Below are positions 6,884 to 7,711 of a DNA stretch of 7,711 nt, piece by piece. This DNA comes from an uncultured Sphingomonadales bacterium. GTDB lineage: Bacteria; Pseudomonadota; Alphaproteobacteria; Sphingomonadales; Sphingomonadaceae. The stretch spans positions 1 through 7,711 of the forward strand of contig CAIWFP010000068.1 of the NCBI GenBank assembly GCA_903911985.1, given 5' to 3'. Both the position numbers and the translations under genes were made by a program. Numbering within the stretch: the stretch's first letter is position 1; every line of letters begins with the position of its first letter. The notes under the pieces were generated by a model, which was not told where the DNA came from, searched no databases, and saw only the letters and a program-made list of their open reading frames with translations.

Positions 6884-7341
6884 CCATCTCGATCGAACAG
6901 CGTCTTGATCTGCTCGAAACCCGCATGACCCTGCTCGACCTAACAAGCGACTATTGCCAAGGCTTTGACAAGCGCCAATACGACCGCTTCATGAACATCT
7001 GGTGGCCCGACGCCAAATGGGAAATCGGCCCGCCCTTTGGCAATTTTCAGGGCCACGAGGGCGTTAACCATGCTCTCGTGGATATTCTCTGGCCTGCCTG
7101 GACGCAGACGACCCATTATTCGACCAATCTGCGCATCGCGCTGGATGGGACGGATCGTGCCAAGGGTGTGTGCGATGTCTACTGCATCGGCAATACCAGC
7201 GACGGCCAGGCGCAGACGGTTGCGGCAACCTATTCGGACAGCTTCGAGCGACGCGACGGCGTTTGGAAAATTGCGTGCCGCTCGGTTACGATGCACCACT
7301 TCAGTCCGCTTCTGGGGATTACGTTGGCGGCACCGCAATAG
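6880..7341 (+). CDS. SnoaL/NTF2-fold protein closely resembling dehydrochlorinase LinA
   Basis: A small, complete 153-aa protein of the SnoaL_4/NTF2-like cone fold. Compared with the LinA (gamma-hexachlorocyclohexane dehydrochlorinase) sequence as I remember it, shared blocks run along the whole length: GFDKRQ (28-33; LinA GVDKRQ), IWWPDAKWEI (40-49), LWP (70-72), THYSTNLR (78-85), DVYCIGN (99-105), TY (117-118), ERRDGVWK (123-130) and F-x-PL-x-GI (141-147). The LinA catalytic dyad Asp25/His73 aligns with D30 and H79, and Arg129 with R134. The Asp-His pair also occurs in scytalone dehydratase and the bile-acid dehydratase BaiE, so water elimination from a natural substrate is as likely as HCl elimination. 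The length matches LinA. ATG at 6880 overlaps the dehydrogenase's stop (ATGA), with GGGAG 9 nt upstream. It sits in an acyl-CoA catabolic operon, not beside other lin genes, so I assign a family and mechanism but not a substrate. Confidence 0.88.
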   Translation: MTISIEQRLDLLETRMTLLDLTSDYCQGFDKRQYDRFMNIWWPDAKWEIGPPFGNFQGHEGVNHALVDILWPAWTQTTHYSTNLRIALDGTDRAKGVCDVYCIGNTSDGQAQTVAATYSDSFERRDGVWKIACRSVTMHHFSPLLGITLAAPQ

Positions 7342-7365
7342 CGGGCTGTTCAAGGGAGAGAGAAT

Positions 7366-7711
7366 ATGGCCCGTTTCGATTGCGGCAATGGCCGGACCGT
7401 CTACTATGAACACCACCGCGGCGCCGGCATTCCGGTCGTGCTTATCCACGGCTGGGGCATGTCCAGTCGGATCTGGGCGGGAACTGTTGAGGCTCTCAAA
7501 GCGCAGGGCCACGCCGTGATCACTTTTGATCATCGCGGATGCGGCCAATCCGATCGGGATTTTGAAGACATGTCGGTGGCTGCTTTGGCGGGGGATGTTG
7601 CCGGGATCGTTCGGCAGACATGTACCGGGCCTGTCGTTCTCAATGGTTGGTCGCTGGGTGGAGCGGTCGCCACGCAAGCGGCGGCGCTGCTTGGCGGCGG
7701 TGCTGCTGGCC
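7366..7711 (+). CDS. Alpha/beta-hydrolase, N-terminal fragment
   Basis: The first 115 codons of an alpha/beta-fold hydrolase, cut by the right window edge. It starts MARFDCGNGRTVYYE, followed by the oxyanion-loop motif VVLIHGWGMSS (24-34), the FDHRGCGQSD strand-loop (54-63) and the nucleophile elbow NGWSLGGAVA, with Ser96 as the predicted nucleophile. A serine nucleophile fits an esterase, lactonase, thioesterase or C-C hydrolase. It does not fit a haloalkane dehalogenase such as LinB, which has aspartate there. The acid and histidine of the triad lie beyond the window. The ATG at 7366 has a strong GGGAGAG ribosome site about 7 nt upstream, and the gene begins 24 nt after the LinA-like gene, so it is probably in the same operon. 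It may release the acid, or open a lactone, for the CoA ligase to activate; this is inference. Confidence 0.9.
   Translation, partial: MARFDCGNGRTVYYEHHRGAGIPVVLIHGWGMSSRIWAGTVEALKAQGHAVITFDHRGCGQSDRDFEDMSVAALAGDVAGIVRQTCTGPVVLNGWSLGGAVATQAAALLGGGAAG

Noticed and set aside
5618..6946. A 442-codon open frame antisense to the acyl-CoA dehydrogenase gene
   Set aside because: It mirrors a well-conserved enzyme on the other strand, has no recognisable domains and no ribosome site, and is a typical GC-rich antisense artefact.
6940..7677. A 245-codon antisense frame across the LinA-like and hydrolase genes
   Set aside because: It spans two genes with clear motifs on the plus strand; its composition is arbitrary and no family is recognisable.
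7366..7711. Hydrolase as a LinB-type haloalkane dehalogenase, making a lin-like gene set with the LinA-like protein
   Set aside because: The nucleophile elbow is GWSLGG with serine, whereas haloalkane dehalogenases need aspartate in that place.
1..7711. CRISPR arrays, tRNA/rRNA genes, insertion sequences, attachment sites
   Set aside because: No regularly spaced repeats, RNA-gene signatures, transposase motifs or terminal inverted repeats were seen on reading both strands.

Overview
The window looks like a chromosomal catabolic island of a sphingomonad-type alphaproteobacterium (Sphingomonas, Sphingobium or Novosphingobium relatives). This is inferred from the GC-rich coding sequence, a TonB-dependent receptor with the sphingomonad-style EIVVTARKR TonB box, and the mix of receptor, SDR, acyl-CoA and SnoaL-like genes. 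No rRNA, tRNA, phage, IS or CRISPR sequence is visible, and no transcriptional regulator gene lies inside the window.

Layout: two divergent operons flank a roughly 375-bp AT-rich intergenic region (4428-4802). Leftward on the minus strand, in transcription order, are a TonB-dependent outer-membrane receptor (4427-2145), an SDR oxidoreductase (2133-1387), an APH-fold kinase of the ACAD10/11 N-terminal type (1390-374), and the first about 124 codons of an acyl-CoA ligase (374 to the window edge). Rightward on the plus strand are a second SDR (4803-5555), an acyl-CoA dehydrogenase of the ACAD10/11 type (5576-6883), a small SnoaL/NTF2-fold protein strikingly like the gamma-HCH dehydrochlorinase LinA (6880-7341), and the N-terminal part of a serine alpha/beta-hydrolase (7366 to the window edge). 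Genes in each operon are tightly packed (GTGA, TGATG and ATGA junctions; gaps of 11-24 nt), which argues for co-translation.

Together they suggest uptake and degradation of a hydroxylated organic acid, lactone or ester. The receptor would import the compound, the hydrolase might open an ester or lactone, and the ligase would load the acid onto CoA. The SDRs would interconvert hydroxyl and keto groups. The kinase and the ACAD10/11-like dehydrogenase could remove a hydroxyl by phosphorylation and phosphate elimination, as known for ACAD10/11 and for the LvaA/LvaC levulinate pathway. The LinA-like protein would catalyse an elimination (dehydratase or dehydrohalogenase type). The substrate cannot be read from the sequence.

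The observations most worth following are the LinA-like protein with all three catalytic positions retained, the split kinase/dehydrogenase pair, an SDR lacking its catalytic serine, and a perfect 7-7-7 palindrome in the divergent promoter region.
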